The position numbers were made by a program, and so were the translations under genes. The notes under the pieces were generated by a model. That model made no database searches and was not told the origin of the DNA. It saw only the letters and a program-made list of their open reading frames with translations. Below, one piece after another: positions 1-6,869 of a DNA stretch of 9,765 bases (position 1 is the first letter of the stretch; each line of letters begins with the position of its first letter). The stretch comes from an uncultured Bacilli bacterium (GTDB lineage: Bacteria > Bacillota_I > Bacilli_A > RF39 > UBA660): the NCBI GenBank assembly GCA_947630415.1, contig CANRHM010000046.1:1-9765 (forward strand), read 5' to 3'.

Positions 1-159
1 CTTGAGGGATTCGAAGAAGGAGAAAGTAAAGGAATTCAAAAAACTCAAAAAGAAATCGTTTTAAACATGTTAAAAAAGGGAATGGATATGGATACAATAA
101 GAGAAATCACCAATCTTACCTTAGAAGAAATAAAAAAGATTCAAGAAAAAACAGATTAA
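1..159 (+). CDS. C-terminal fragment of Rpn / PD-(D/E)XK nuclease-transposase family protein (5' end outside window)
   Basis: The reading frame is open from base 1 and stops at TAA 157-159, giving 52 residues of a longer protein. What is visible is a Lys/Glu-rich stretch with repeated Gly spacing (EGFEEGESKG), then a short helical segment NMLKKGMDMDTIREITNLT followed by LEEIKKIQ. This layout, a charged G-E-x-x-K-G linker followed by 'LLKKGMDIETIAEITGLSIEEI', is the usual C-terminus of the Rpn/YhgA-like and related PD-(D/E)XK 'transposase' families, which are nucleases linked to recombination. The catalytic domain lies upstream and cannot be seen, so activity and length cannot be judged. The terminator that follows at once shows that the transcript ends here. 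The family call rests only on the tail and is moderately sure. Confidence 0.65.
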   Translation, partial: LEGFEEGESKGIQKTQKEIVLNMLKKGMDMDTIREITNLTLEEIKKIQEKTD

Positions 160-160
160 C

Positions 161-188
161 AAGAAAACGATTAAATTCGTTTTTTTTT
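161..188 (+). terminator. Intrinsic terminator after the Rpn-like gene
   Basis: The arm AAAACGA (164-170) pairs with TCGTTTT (177-183) around the loop TTAAAT. The stem can be lengthened by A-T and G-T pairs out to 161/186. A run of Ts extends to 188. It begins two bases after the stop codon of the upstream gene. Confidence 0.8.
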
Positions 189-189
189 A

Positions 190-218
190 TTGACTTCTGA
201 AAGAATAGTTGCTATATT
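190..218 (+). promoter_or_regulatory. SigA-type promoter of the ABC transporter-GntR operon
   Basis: The -35 box TTGACT (190-195) is separated by 17 bp from TATATT (213-218), which is preceded by TGC, an extended -10. An overlapping TATAAT at 218-223 is a better hexamer but has a 22-bp spacer. Transcription should start near 225, inside the palindrome described in the next entry. Confidence 0.8.
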
Positions 219-223
219 ATAAT

Positions 224-244
224 TGTACTAGTCCAAATAATACA
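224..244. promoter_or_regulatory. Operator-like inverted repeat, probable binding site of the operon's own GntR regulator
   Basis: TGTACTA (224-230) and TAATACA (238-244) form a palindrome with 6 of 7 matching positions and a 7-bp spacer. It lies just downstream of the -10 box and just upstream of the ribosome site, covering the likely transcription start. GntR-family dimers bind palindromes of this kind, and YtrA-type regulators usually repress their own ABC transporter operon. The operon's third gene is a YtrA-like GntR protein. That this protein binds here is inference. Confidence 0.55.
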
Positions 245-260
245 GTAAAGGAGAATGTGT

Positions 261-1151
261 ATGATTAAAGTTACTCATGTAGTCAAACGATTTCAAGACA
301 AAGAAGTCTTATCTGATGTCAACTTCACCTTAGAAGAAAATGGAATCTATGGACTAATCGGTGCCAATGGTGTGGGGAAGTCTACCTTGTTAAGACTCAT
401 TAACGGCATCTATGCCCCCGATGAAGGAACCATTACGTTTGGAAAAGAAGCTATCTTTGATTGTCCTAAGGCCAAGGAAAAGATGTTCTTTATTCCAGAC
501 GAAGTTTATTTTTATCCCAATTATACTTTGTACGATATGGCCTTGTTCTATAATGCCATCTATCCATCTTTTAATTTATCCAAGTTAAAAGAAATGGCCG
601 ACGAATTAAAACTTTCGATGGAAGAGAAGATTGAACATTTATCGAAAGGACAAAAAAGACAATGCTCTCTTATCCTAGCACTTGCTTCAAGGTGTGCTTA
701 TTACTTTTTCGATGAAACCTTTGATGGAATTGATCCCGTCATTCGAAAAGCCATTAAGAAATGGATGATTGATTTGATGGTCGAAGAAAAAACGACGTTC
801 TTAATTGCTAGTCACAATTTACGTGAACTAGAAGATCTTTGCGATCATTTAGCGATTCTCTACAATGGAAAAATCTTATTTGAAAAAGAAACCGATGATT
901 TAAAAAGACAACTCTTTAAAGTGCAACTTCACTTTAAGAAAGATTTAGAAAAAGAAGATTTTGCATCTCTAGATTTACTTTCGTATCAAAAGATGGGAAG
1001 TATCATTACCTTAATCTTACGAGGAGAAGAAAAAGAGGTTCGAAAACAACTCGAAAAGATGAAGCCCGATCTTTTAGATTTTATACCACTTACTTTAGAA
1101 GAAATATTTATTTATGAAATGGAGGCGTTAGGTTATGGCGTGGTGGAATAA
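261..1151 (+). CDS. ABC transporter ATP-binding protein (YtrB-like)
   Basis: This 296-residue ATPase powers the membrane protein encoded next to it; substrate unknown. Visible motifs are Walker A GANGVGKST (34-42), signature LSKGQ (127-131, a K-for-G variant of LSGGQ), Walker B YYFFDE (147-152) with D-loop GIDP (156-159), and H-loop SHN with H185. The segment FIPDEVYFYPNYT (77-89) takes the Q-loop position but has no Gln, as is common in YtrB/YhcG-type ATPases paired with GntR regulators. A C-terminal tail of about 110 residues follows the ATPase core. The start at 261 is chosen because AAAGGAG (247-253) lies 7 bases before it; the in-frame ATG at 255 would be only one base away. The gene is first in the operon and overlaps the permease gene by 17 bases. 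Confidence 0.93.
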   Translation: MIKVTHVVKRFQDKEVLSDVNFTLEENGIYGLIGANGVGKSTLLRLINGIYAPDEGTITFGKEAIFDCPKAKEKMFFIPDEVYFYPNYTLYDMALFYNAIYPSFNLSKLKEMADELKLSMEEKIEHLSKGQKRQCSLILALASRCAYYFFDETFDGIDPVIRKAIKKWMIDLMVEEKTTFLIASHNLRELEDLCDHLAILYNGKILFEKETDDLKRQLFKVQLHFKKDLEKEDFASLDLLSYQKMGSIITLILRGEEKEVRKQLEKMKPDLLDFIPLTLEEIFIYEMEALGYGVVE

Positions 1152-3060
1152 AAATTACTTCATCCAAAATATTAAAAAATCCAAAAATATCTTACTTTTT
1201 GCCTTTGGCTTTATGACCCTTTTAAATGGTATTAGTTTCTATAATACAGTTGCCTCTTCTAATCCTTTTTTATTAACAATAGAAAAACTTTCATCTATTA
1301 CCATATTTGGGGTGTTCTTTCTTCCTATTTTGTTATCGATGACCTTATTTAATTATATTTATAAGAAAACATCGATCGATTTTACTGCTTCTTTGCCGCT
1401 TAGTAGAAAGACCATCTTTTTTACCAATACCGTGGCAGGGTTTACCATTATTTTCTTGTTTATCTTAGTAAATACCTTGCTTTTAGGACTCATCACGGGA
1501 CTTTCTCCAGGTGTTATCTATTCCCCTTATATGTTCATCGATTATTTTATTATCTTTTTAGTTCTTTATTTCTTCCTATTTACAGTTAGTAATTTAGCTT
1601 TATCTTTAGGAGGAAATAAGATTACGCAAATTGCCTTAATACTTCTCATCGTCTTCTTTGTTCCTTTCCTTATCTACACCATGATGTATTTGTACGAAAG
1701 ACAGTTGAGAGTTCGTTTTTCCATAACCACCTTTGCCAATATAGTACATAGTTATTCCCCTTATTCGATTATAACCAATGGAATTGCTAGTTTAGTACTA
1801 TCGGGCCTTTATGGAAGTTTTACCTTAACTAGTATGCATGTTTTGTGGACCTTGCTTTTAAGTATTCTTTATTTCTTTATCGGAAGTTACTTCTTTAAGA
1901 AAAAAGAATTCGAATACTTTGATACCTCGTTTAAAAGTCCAAAAGTTCATCTTTTGGTACAGGCTTTAACGCTTTCACCACTTGCACTTTTTCTCTTTCT
2001 TATGTTTATCGGAAGAGGACCTAGTGAAGGATCCATTGTCCTATTATTCTTGTTTCTCTTAGTAATTTACGTTCTTATCTATAACCGCATTACCAAATGT
2101 AAACCAAAAAGGATATTTACTATTTTAACTTTTGTAGGAACGCTTTTAATGGTTTATGGTTATATCTATGTGATTGATCGTCCAAGGACCGTTACTTATC
2201 AAGAAGAAGATGTAGAATCGATCTCCATTGAGTATGCTAGTAACTATGCATTTAAAATAGGAGAGGACTTAATTCCTATTTCGAATTCTTCTATAAAGAC
2301 AGAACTACTTCATAAAATCATGCAAAACCAAATAGAGCATGAGGAACTTAATAGTACAGAAGAACAAGAAGATAGCTATACGAGTGATCGTGGCTCTTCT
2401 ACCTTTTTCATGCTCGTAATAAATATGAAAGACCATCGAAGTATTCGGGAAAATATTACTTTAACGAAAGAAGAAACCACTTGGCTACTTCAAGAACTAG
2501 CAAAAGATGAACATTACCAAAAACGACTAAAAGAAGAAATTAGTCTTCAAGCGATTGGAATCGATTATGAAGGTTATTTCTTAAAAGTATCTCCAGGAGA
2601 TGCTATCTCGAAAGCTCTTACCTCGTTAAAAGAAAATTATCCATTAAAAGATTATTTAGATAAAGATAACGGTCGTTATAATCCGAGTCTTACACTTTAC
2701 ACTTATAAAGACTACAAACTAAAAGAAATTACACTTTCACTTAAAAATTATAGTAAAGAAGAATCCCTCATTTTAGAAGCCATTAATCGAAAGACCCAAA
2801 AAGAGTTGTCTTCTAACTTAAAAAAGGATAACCTTAATTACCTAGATATTGATATAATAGATAAGGAAGAAAATAATGAACCGATTTCTTTTGATAAGAT
2901 TGATCTTGATAAAATGTTTTCATATATCGAAGCAAAAGATCCTGTTGTCGATAGCAGTAAACCTTATTTAGTTATTTGTATGGTGATCGATAATAGACAA
3001 TATTTTTTCTATAGTAACGACATCACTTCTTTTGAAAAAGAAATTTTAAATAAAGATTAA
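1135..3060 (+). CDS. ABC-2-type transporter permease with large C-terminal soluble domain
   Basis: This 641-residue membrane protein is the partner of the preceding ATPase. Hydrophobic segments are seen at about 18-38, 53-76, 94-122, 132-156, 162-186, 213-226 (weak), 234-254, 272-293, 299-318 and 326-347. The loop DFTASLPLSRKTIF (82-95) is the typical ABC-2 motif between the second and third segments, as in YtrC/YtrD-like permeases. Residues 348-641 form a hydrophilic domain of roughly 290 residues, rich in Glu and Lys, with no further obvious membrane span; its side of the membrane cannot be told with certainty. The start has GGAGG (1121-1125) nine bases upstream, inside the ATPase gene, so translation is probably coupled. 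Large single permeases with a soluble tail occur in GntR-linked ABC operons of Firmicutes. The substrate is unknown; efflux or response to cell-envelope stress is a guess from the family. Confidence 0.85.
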   Translation: MAWWNKNYFIQNIKKSKNILLFAFGFMTLLNGISFYNTVASSNPFLLTIEKLSSITIFGVFFLPILLSMTLFNYIYKKTSIDFTASLPLSRKTIFFTNTVAGFTIIFLFILVNTLLLGLITGLSPGVIYSPYMFIDYFIIFLVLYFFLFTVSNLALSLGGNKITQIALILLIVFFVPFLIYTMMYLYERQLRVRFSITTFANIVHSYSPYSIITNGIASLVLSGLYGSFTLTSMHVLWTLLLSILYFFIGSYFFKKKEFEYFDTSFKSPKVHLLVQALTLSPLALFLFLMFIGRGPSEGSIVLLFLFLLVIYVLIYNRITKCKPKRIFTILTFVGTLLMVYGYIYVIDRPRTVTYQEEDVESISIEYASNYAFKIGEDLIPISNSSIKTELLHKIMQNQIEHEELNSTEEQEDSYTSDRGSSTFFMLVINMKDHRSIRENITLTKEETTWLLQELAKDEHYQKRLKEEISLQAIGIDYEGYFLKVSPGDAISKALTSLKENYPLKDYLDKDNGRYNPSLTLYTYKDYKLKEITLSLKNYSKEESLILEAINRKTQKELSSNLKKDNLNYLDIDIIDKEENNEPISFDKIDLDKMFSYIEAKDPVVDSSKPYLVICMVIDNRQYFFYSNDITSFEKEILNKD

Positions 3061-3078
3061 AGAAAGGAGGAAGTATCC

Positions 3079-3447
3079 TTGTTACATACAGTTATCATTG
3101 ATTATCAAAACAAACTGCCCATTTATTTACAAATTGTAGATCAAATAAAAGAACATGTGGCCTTAGGAATATTACATCCAAAGGATCAACTTCCTTCGAT
3201 TAGGGAGTTAGCTTCCTTTTTAGGAATTAATCCGAACACGGTTAAAAAAGCCTATGAAATATTAGAAAGTGAAGGAATTATTCGTTCTTTATCGACCAAA
3301 GGATGCTTTATTTCAGAAGATATTTCAAGTGTTCTAGAAGAAGAAATTACCAAAAGAATAAAAAAACTAGACGATGAAATCCAAGAATTAGAAAAATTAG
3401 GTATATATCGTAAAGAGGTTTTAAAACGATTAGAGGAAGGAAAGTAG
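3079..3447 (+). CDS. GntR-family transcriptional regulator, YtrA subfamily
   Basis: This 122-residue DNA-binding protein is the likely repressor of its own operon. It starts with TTG, which has AAAGGAGG (3063-3070) eight bases upstream; no ATG competes. The N-terminal winged helix-turn-helix spans about 13-79: LPIYLQIVDQIKEHV, then LPSIRELASFLGI and the recognition region NPNTVKKAYEILESEG, closed by the wing G-x-F at 75-77. The remaining 40 or so residues form charged helices (about 84-120), the short C-terminal dimerisation part that defines the YtrA subfamily; there is no ligand domain of FadR or HutC type. It is the last gene of the operon, 18 bases after the permease gene. The palindrome at 224-244 is its likely site. 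The family is sure; the effector is not visible. Confidence 0.92.
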   Translation: MLHTVIIDYQNKLPIYLQIVDQIKEHVALGILHPKDQLPSIRELASFLGINPNTVKKAYEILESEGIIRSLSTKGCFISEDISSVLEEEITKRIKKLDDEIQELEKLGIYRKEVLKRLEEGK

Positions 3448-3459
3448 CCTTCCTTTTTT
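3434..3459 (+). terminator. Intrinsic terminator of the ABC-GntR operon
   Basis: AGGAAGG (3434-3440) pairs perfectly with CCTTCCT (3448-3454) around a 7-base loop that contains the GntR stop codon TAG. A T tract at 3454-3459 follows. The hairpin overlaps the last codons of the gene. Confidence 0.88.
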
Positions 3460-3460
3460 C

Positions 3461-3488
3461 TTGCTATTTTATCAATGTGTGCTATAAT
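3461..3488 (+). promoter_or_regulatory. Promoter of the 606-residue protein gene
   Basis: TTGCTA (3461-3466), a 16-bp spacer and TATAAT (3483-3488) preceded by TGC (extended -10). It begins directly after the T tract of the upstream terminator, so the next gene is an independent transcription unit. Confidence 0.8.
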
Positions 3489-3516
3489 AAAAATACTTTT
3501 AAAGGAGCGATTTGTT

Positions 3517-5337
3517 ATGAATAACTTAGAAGAACTATTTGATTTTGATATTAAACCAGAATTACCATATGGTGAAATGTGTGAACTTAGAGAAGGTTTT
3601 GCCAAAGTAACTAACTCTGGTGATATGGGAAACTATTATTGGGTATATAATACGGAATTTCCTAAAGCATATCTCCAACTTGTTCCAACAGATTACTCAT
3701 CTTTTTACGATGGCTGGGATCATATCCATGGAGATACTGAATTTTGGGCAAAACCATTTGCTTCATTTCAAGCAAAAGAACCAGTTATCTATCCTAAAGA
3801 TACACATAATAAAAAAGCTAGTGTTCCTTTTATGTTTAAGCTTGCTATACCAGATGAATGGTTAGCAACCTTTGATCTTTGTTATATACGATGGTATGGA
3901 ATTGATAATAGATACTGCTTTCCTTTTTTTAAATATCCTTGTTCAAAATATGATCAAGATGTAGAACAATATTTAAAAGAAGGTCATACATTAATTAAAA
4001 CTGGAAAACAGTATGATGGTTGGGATGAATTTGAAATAAGTGATACAAAGGTAAAAATAGTTTATGATAAAAAGAGAGGACATTATTATCATGTCCAACC
4101 AATTCCTTTTTGTAAAGTGGGAAATTATTTTGTAAGTCCTCTTTTAATTAAAAAAGAAGTCCCTAAAGAGCAAATAGATGAACATATGCAAGAAATATGG
4201 AATACCGTATTTGATAAAAAACTATTCCTTGAAGAGATGAAAGACCAATTAAAAAAAAGTTTTGCTGAACATTATTTAGAAGCAGAGATGCAAGGTGTAA
4301 AAAAATTTGAACCATTAAAATTAACTTCTCCTGAACAAAATATTCATGATAAAAGATTTGTCGAGTCTTCAACGAGAGAAATAAGTGATTATGCCATATT
4401 AACAGGTGGTCTTGGTGTAGTAAATATAAATAATATAAGATCAAGACGTAGAGATGATTACGAATTATATTGTAGTTTTATTGAAAGTAAAGGTATCATT
4501 GTAGGTTCATATTTGAAAAATTGGTATTTTTTAACTTCAAATTGGAAGTTGGAAAGTGTACCCGGAGGATATAAAAATAATGGAACAATCAATTTTATGG
4601 ACAACTTTGATTTCAGTTTTTTAGGATTAAGATTAGGATTTCACTTTGATTCTTTAGAGAAGACATTTACTAAAGTAGAAGGGAATATTGGTTGGTTACC
4701 CCAAGAAGCACCTCAAACCGTTTTAAATGATGGGTATCAAGAGCTATTTGAAAAAGCCTATCAAAAAGATTTGTTAGAAAAAACGGATGATTATTTTACA
4801 AATCCTAAAACCAAAGAGAAACAAAGAGTATATCATGCTTTTGGAATAAAAGCGATAAGAGTAATTCCAAGTTTTTATGAAACAACATATTTCTATAACC
4901 ATTTATCAAACGGGAATGTATATCGTCCAAATTATAAAGAACCAATATGGGTAAGAGTAGAACCAATTGAATGTTTAATTGATGGGAATTACGCCGAATT
5001 TAGAAAAATTTTAGTTGCAGGTTTACCAATTAAAATAAAAGAAGAGGATTTAGAAAAAATAAAAGACGATTATAGAAATTATAGAAGAGAAATATGTGGT
5101 ATGCCAGAAATAGAAAATAAAGAAGAAATTTCTGACTTTGTTAATAATGTATTTGCTAATGAAATCAGTAGAGTATCCGAATTGGTGCCATATATAGATG
5201 TACATGGTAAAGCACCAGGAGATTATGAGTATGATCTTTGTAAAGAGTTCCTTCCAGAAGATAAGCGACCATATTGCATGCGGCTTTCTATAAGACATAA
5301 AACAGTTAAAGATTATTTAGATGAAAAACGGAGATAA
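3517..5337 (+). CDS. Uncharacterised 606-residue protein
   Basis: I do not recognise this protein with confidence. The start at 3517 has AAAGGAG (3501-3507) nine bases upstream and fits the promoter; the in-frame ATG at 3475 lies upstream of the -10 box. There is no signal peptide or membrane segment, so it is probably cytoplasmic. The N-terminal third is rich in Trp, Tyr and Phe (GNYYWVYNTEFPKAYLQLVP, FYDGWDHIHGDTEFWAKPF), which suggests a beta-rich fold. Residues around 478-508 (WVRVEPIECLIDGNY, then KILVAGLPI) recall a 'W-x-V-E-P-I-x-W' segment that I associate with lineage-restricted hypothetical proteins of gut Firmicutes; that link is from memory and weak. It is a single-gene unit with its own promoter and terminator. 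By eye it uses more ATA, AAT and TTA codons and fewer GCC and ACC codons than its neighbours, which may reflect a different origin or weak expression. Confidence 0.8.
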   Translation: MNNLEELFDFDIKPELPYGEMCELREGFAKVTNSGDMGNYYWVYNTEFPKAYLQLVPTDYSSFYDGWDHIHGDTEFWAKPFASFQAKEPVIYPKDTHNKKASVPFMFKLAIPDEWLATFDLCYIRWYGIDNRYCFPFFKYPCSKYDQDVEQYLKEGHTLIKTGKQYDGWDEFEISDTKVKIVYDKKRGHYYHVQPIPFCKVGNYFVSPLLIKKEVPKEQIDEHMQEIWNTVFDKKLFLEEMKDQLKKSFAEHYLEAEMQGVKKFEPLKLTSPEQNIHDKRFVESSTREISDYAILTGGLGVVNINNIRSRRRDDYELYCSFIESKGIIVGSYLKNWYFLTSNWKLESVPGGYKNNGTINFMDNFDFSFLGLRLGFHFDSLEKTFTKVEGNIGWLPQEAPQTVLNDGYQELFEKAYQKDLLEKTDDYFTNPKTKEKQRVYHAFGIKAIRVIPSFYETTYFYNHLSNGNVYRPNYKEPIWVRVEPIECLIDGNYAEFRKILVAGLPIKIKEEDLEKIKDDYRNYRREICGMPEIENKEEISDFVNNVFANEISRVSELVPYIDVHGKAPGDYEYDLCKEFLPEDKRPYCMRLSIRHKTVKDYLDEKRR

Positions 5338-5353
5338 TTATTTCTCTGTTTTT
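5324..5353 (+). terminator. Intrinsic terminator of the 606-residue protein gene
   Basis: AAAAACGGAGA (5324-5334) pairs with TCTCTGTTTTT (5343-5353), 11 bp with one G-T pair, around an 8-base loop that holds the TAA stop codon. The descending arm ends in five Ts. Confidence 0.82.
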
Positions 5354-5378
5354 ATATTTCTTAACACTTTCCTTTTTC

Positions 5379-5407
5379 TTGACTTTGATGAGTAAGTAGA
5401 GTATAAT
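5379..5407 (+). promoter_or_regulatory. SigA-type promoter of the 235/151-residue operon
   Basis: TTGACT (5379-5384), exactly 17 bp, then a perfect TATAAT (5402-5407). This is one of the strongest-looking promoters in the window. The start codon follows 29 bases after the -10 box. Confidence 0.87.
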
Positions 5408-5436
5408 AAGAGCACTTTAAAGGGGAGGAATAATAG

Positions 5437-6144
5437 ATGTACCAAGCCAAAATCATTAACTATATACGAAATAGTATTATGAAAAATATGTCCAAAGAAG
5501 AAATAAAACAAATTCAACCTGGATTTGGAAAAGTAAAAGAACGTCTTACAGAACAAGACAAGATTCAAAATGCCAGGGCCTTTTTGTATTTTTTATCGCA
5601 AGTAGGATTTAATCCATATGAAGAGGGAAGAGTAATGGAACTAATTCGTTCTGTTCCTACTTCGTTAGCTATTCATTTTCCCGATATGAATCCTTATTTA
5701 CTATCAGAACGAGTAGATTATTTGGATCTTGATGCCTTTGGTATTGATGGTGCTCATGGGAAACTAGAACATGGTGAAATTGATATTCCCAAATCTCTTG
5801 AAAGTGATGCCAGGTTTTTAGAAGGTAGACTGGTTTTAAATAGAGGAATGCATACCTATCCACGTCCTAGTTTTGATGAATTTGATACCGTTCTTGCTTT
5901 TCATGATTATGAAAAGGGAAGTCTTAGTCAGTTATATGAGATGTTAAATATCGATATTCTGCATAAAGTAGCAGGCTGTATGGTTCATTTAAATGGAGAT
6001 CCTGAAATCGATACGTTTAATAAGGCCTCTATGACTACTTATAAAGCACTTACTGATTACTTAAATCAAGAGGGAATGGATTTAAGCTTTGTACATGCAA
6101 CGAATCAAAAAGATCATTATTATTTGATTAAAAAAGGTTTATAG
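5437..6144 (+). CDS. Uncharacterised 235-residue soluble protein
   Basis: I do not recognise this protein. It has no signal peptide or membrane segment and looks like a compact cytoplasmic protein. The N-terminal 35 residues are basic and probably helical (IINYIRNSIMKNMSKEEIKQI). The middle is acidic, with YLDLDAFGIDGAHGKLEHGEIDIPKS as its most distinctive part, followed by RGMHTYPRPSFDEFDTVLAFHDYEKG; the His and Asp residues here could be ligands but match no catalytic motif I know. The start has GGGGAGG (5422-5428) eight bases upstream and sits behind a consensus promoter. It is followed after 15 bases by the 151-residue gene, and the two form an operon. The strong promoter and ribosome site suggest good expression. 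Confidence 0.85.
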   Translation: MYQAKIINYIRNSIMKNMSKEEIKQIQPGFGKVKERLTEQDKIQNARAFLYFLSQVGFNPYEEGRVMELIRSVPTSLAIHFPDMNPYLLSERVDYLDLDAFGIDGAHGKLEHGEIDIPKSLESDARFLEGRLVLNRGMHTYPRPSFDEFDTVLAFHDYEKGSLSQLYEMLNIDILHKVAGCMVHLNGDPEIDTFNKASMTTYKALTDYLNQEGMDLSFVHATNQKDHYYLIKKGL

Positions 6145-6159
6145 GAAGGAGAAGGAAAT

Positions 6160-6615
6160 ATGTTATCCAATGCATTATTAGAAGAAATGCGTCCAAAGAT
6201 GGAAATTAGTTATTATAAAGATGGATTCCTTTACGATGGAAACTTTGAAGCAATTCCAGAAAATGTTCAAGGAGCCCATGTCATGACCATTTTCTATGCG
6301 GTAGGACCGGATGGAAAGTTTGAACTCACAAGCGATAGTTATGACTTATATATTGGTGTCACTCTAGATATCGACAAAGCTCTTTTAGCACTTAAAGGAA
6401 CATCCAGTTCGGTTTCTCTATTAGAAGAATATCAACATAAAGGTTATAAAAAAGCGGTATCCTTACCGGGATCTATTATGCTTCCATTAGCACCTAGAGA
6501 TAGAGCTTATGAAACAAGAGAAGAATTTAAAGAAGCCATTGAAAAGATTCATATGACTTTTAATACCATTCATTACGAAGTAGAAAACAATATGCCAAAA
6601 CAATATCAGAAATAA
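6160..6615 (+). CDS. Uncharacterised 151-residue soluble protein
   Basis: I do not recognise this protein. It lacks a signal peptide and membrane segments. Two parts stand out: SYYKDGFLYDGNFEAIPENVQGAH near the N-terminus and VSLPGSIMLPLAPRDRAYETR in the second half, then a charged helix (about 122-136). The alternation of short hydrophobic and polar stretches suggests a small alpha/beta fold. The ribosome site AAGGAG (6146-6151) lies eight bases before the ATG and just after the stop of the upstream gene. The two genes share a promoter at 5379-5407 and a terminator at 6614-6636, so their products may act together; nothing in the sequence shows how. Confidence 0.82.
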   Translation: MLSNALLEEMRPKMEISYYKDGFLYDGNFEAIPENVQGAHVMTIFYAVGPDGKFELTSDSYDLYIGVTLDIDKALLALKGTSSSVSLLEEYQHKGYKKAVSLPGSIMLPLAPRDRAYETREEFKEAIEKIHMTFNTIHYEVENNMPKQYQK

Positions 6616-6636
6616 GGCTCTTTTAAAAGCCTTTTT
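6614..6636 (+). terminator. Intrinsic terminator of the 235/151-residue operon
   Basis: AAGGCT (6614-6619) pairs with AGCCTT (6628-6633) around an 8-base loop and is followed by T residues to 6636. It starts inside the stop codon of the 151-residue gene. Confidence 0.75.
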
Positions 6637-6655
6637 CTTTTTGAAAAGTTCACCC

Positions 6656-6684
6656 TTGTAAAAAAGAATACTTTATGATAAGAT
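6656..6684 (+). promoter_or_regulatory. Probable promoter of tRNA-Glu
   Basis: TTGTAA (6656-6661), a 17-bp spacer and TAAGAT (6679-6684) preceded by TGA (extended -10). It lies 26 bases before the mature tRNA 5' end. A TATGAT at 6674-6679 overlaps but has no suitably spaced -35 box. Confidence 0.6.
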
Positions 6685-6710
6685 AAAAATACCTTGATGA
6701 AAGGTGATAT

Positions 6711-6787
6711 GGTCTGTTGGTGAAGTGGCTTAACACACCGCCCTCTCAAGGCGGCATTCATGGATTCGAATTCCATACAGACTACCA
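6711..6787 (+). tRNA. tRNA-Glu (anticodon CTC)
   Basis: A full cloverleaf of 77 bases including an encoded CCA (6785-6787). The acceptor stem GGTCTGT pairs with ACAGACT, with a G-T pair at the very end (1-72). The D-stem is GTG/CAC. The anticodon stem CCGCC/GGCGG encloses the loop CTCTCAA, giving anticodon CTC at 6745-6747, which reads GAG. The T-stem ATGGA/TCCAT encloses TTCGAAT. The layout is close to tRNA-Glu of Bacillus type, with C instead of T at the wobble position. AT-rich Firmicutes usually rely on the TTC anticodon tRNA for both Glu codons, so this is likely a second, GAG-specific isoacceptor. It is transcribed alone, between its own promoter and terminator. Confidence 0.93.
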
Positions 6788-6795
6788 TAGTATGT

Positions 6796-6821
6796 AAAGA
6801 GTCGAATGGGGACTCTTTTTT
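6796..6821 (+). terminator. Intrinsic terminator of the tRNA gene
   Basis: AAAGAGTC (6796-6803) pairs with GACTCTTT (6811-6818) around the loop GAATGGG, with a T run to 6821. It lies eight bases after the tRNA CCA end. Confidence 0.88.
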
Positions 6822-6842
6822 CTTTATCCGGAACTTAAAAAG

Positions 6843-6853
6843 TATGATATACT
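6843..6853 (+). promoter_or_regulatory. Probable promoter (-10 region) of the Tim44-like/AlkD-like operon
   Basis: TATACT (6848-6853) is preceded by TGA, an extended -10 element, and overlaps TATGAT (6843-6848). No good -35 box is seen; TTATCC at 6824-6829 is the nearest candidate. The extended -10 may compensate. Confidence 0.5.
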
Positions 6854-6869
6854 TTCTATAGAAGGTAGG

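Noticed and set aside
3494..3507. CTTTTAAAG palindrome at the ribosome site, also CTTTAAAG before 5437
   Set aside because: The self-complementary part has no room for a loop and is simply AAAGG preceded by T-rich sequence; not a credible regulatory hairpin.
3475..3516. Upstream ATG extending the 606-residue protein by 14 residues
   Set aside because: It lies before the -10 box at 3483-3488, so it would not be transcribed from the promoter seen, and lacks a ribosome site; ATG 3517 has AAAGGAG at the right distance.
3252..3605. Minus-strand open frame of 117 codons opposite the GntR gene
   Set aside because: It overlaps a clear GntR gene, a terminator and a promoter, has low-complexity Ser/Ile/Phe content and no ribosome site. 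The other antisense or shifted frames (for example 3620-3865, 4163-4444, 5050-5298, 5338-5568, 5669-5863, 6606-6788, 7659-7937, 8496-8702) fail for the same reasons.
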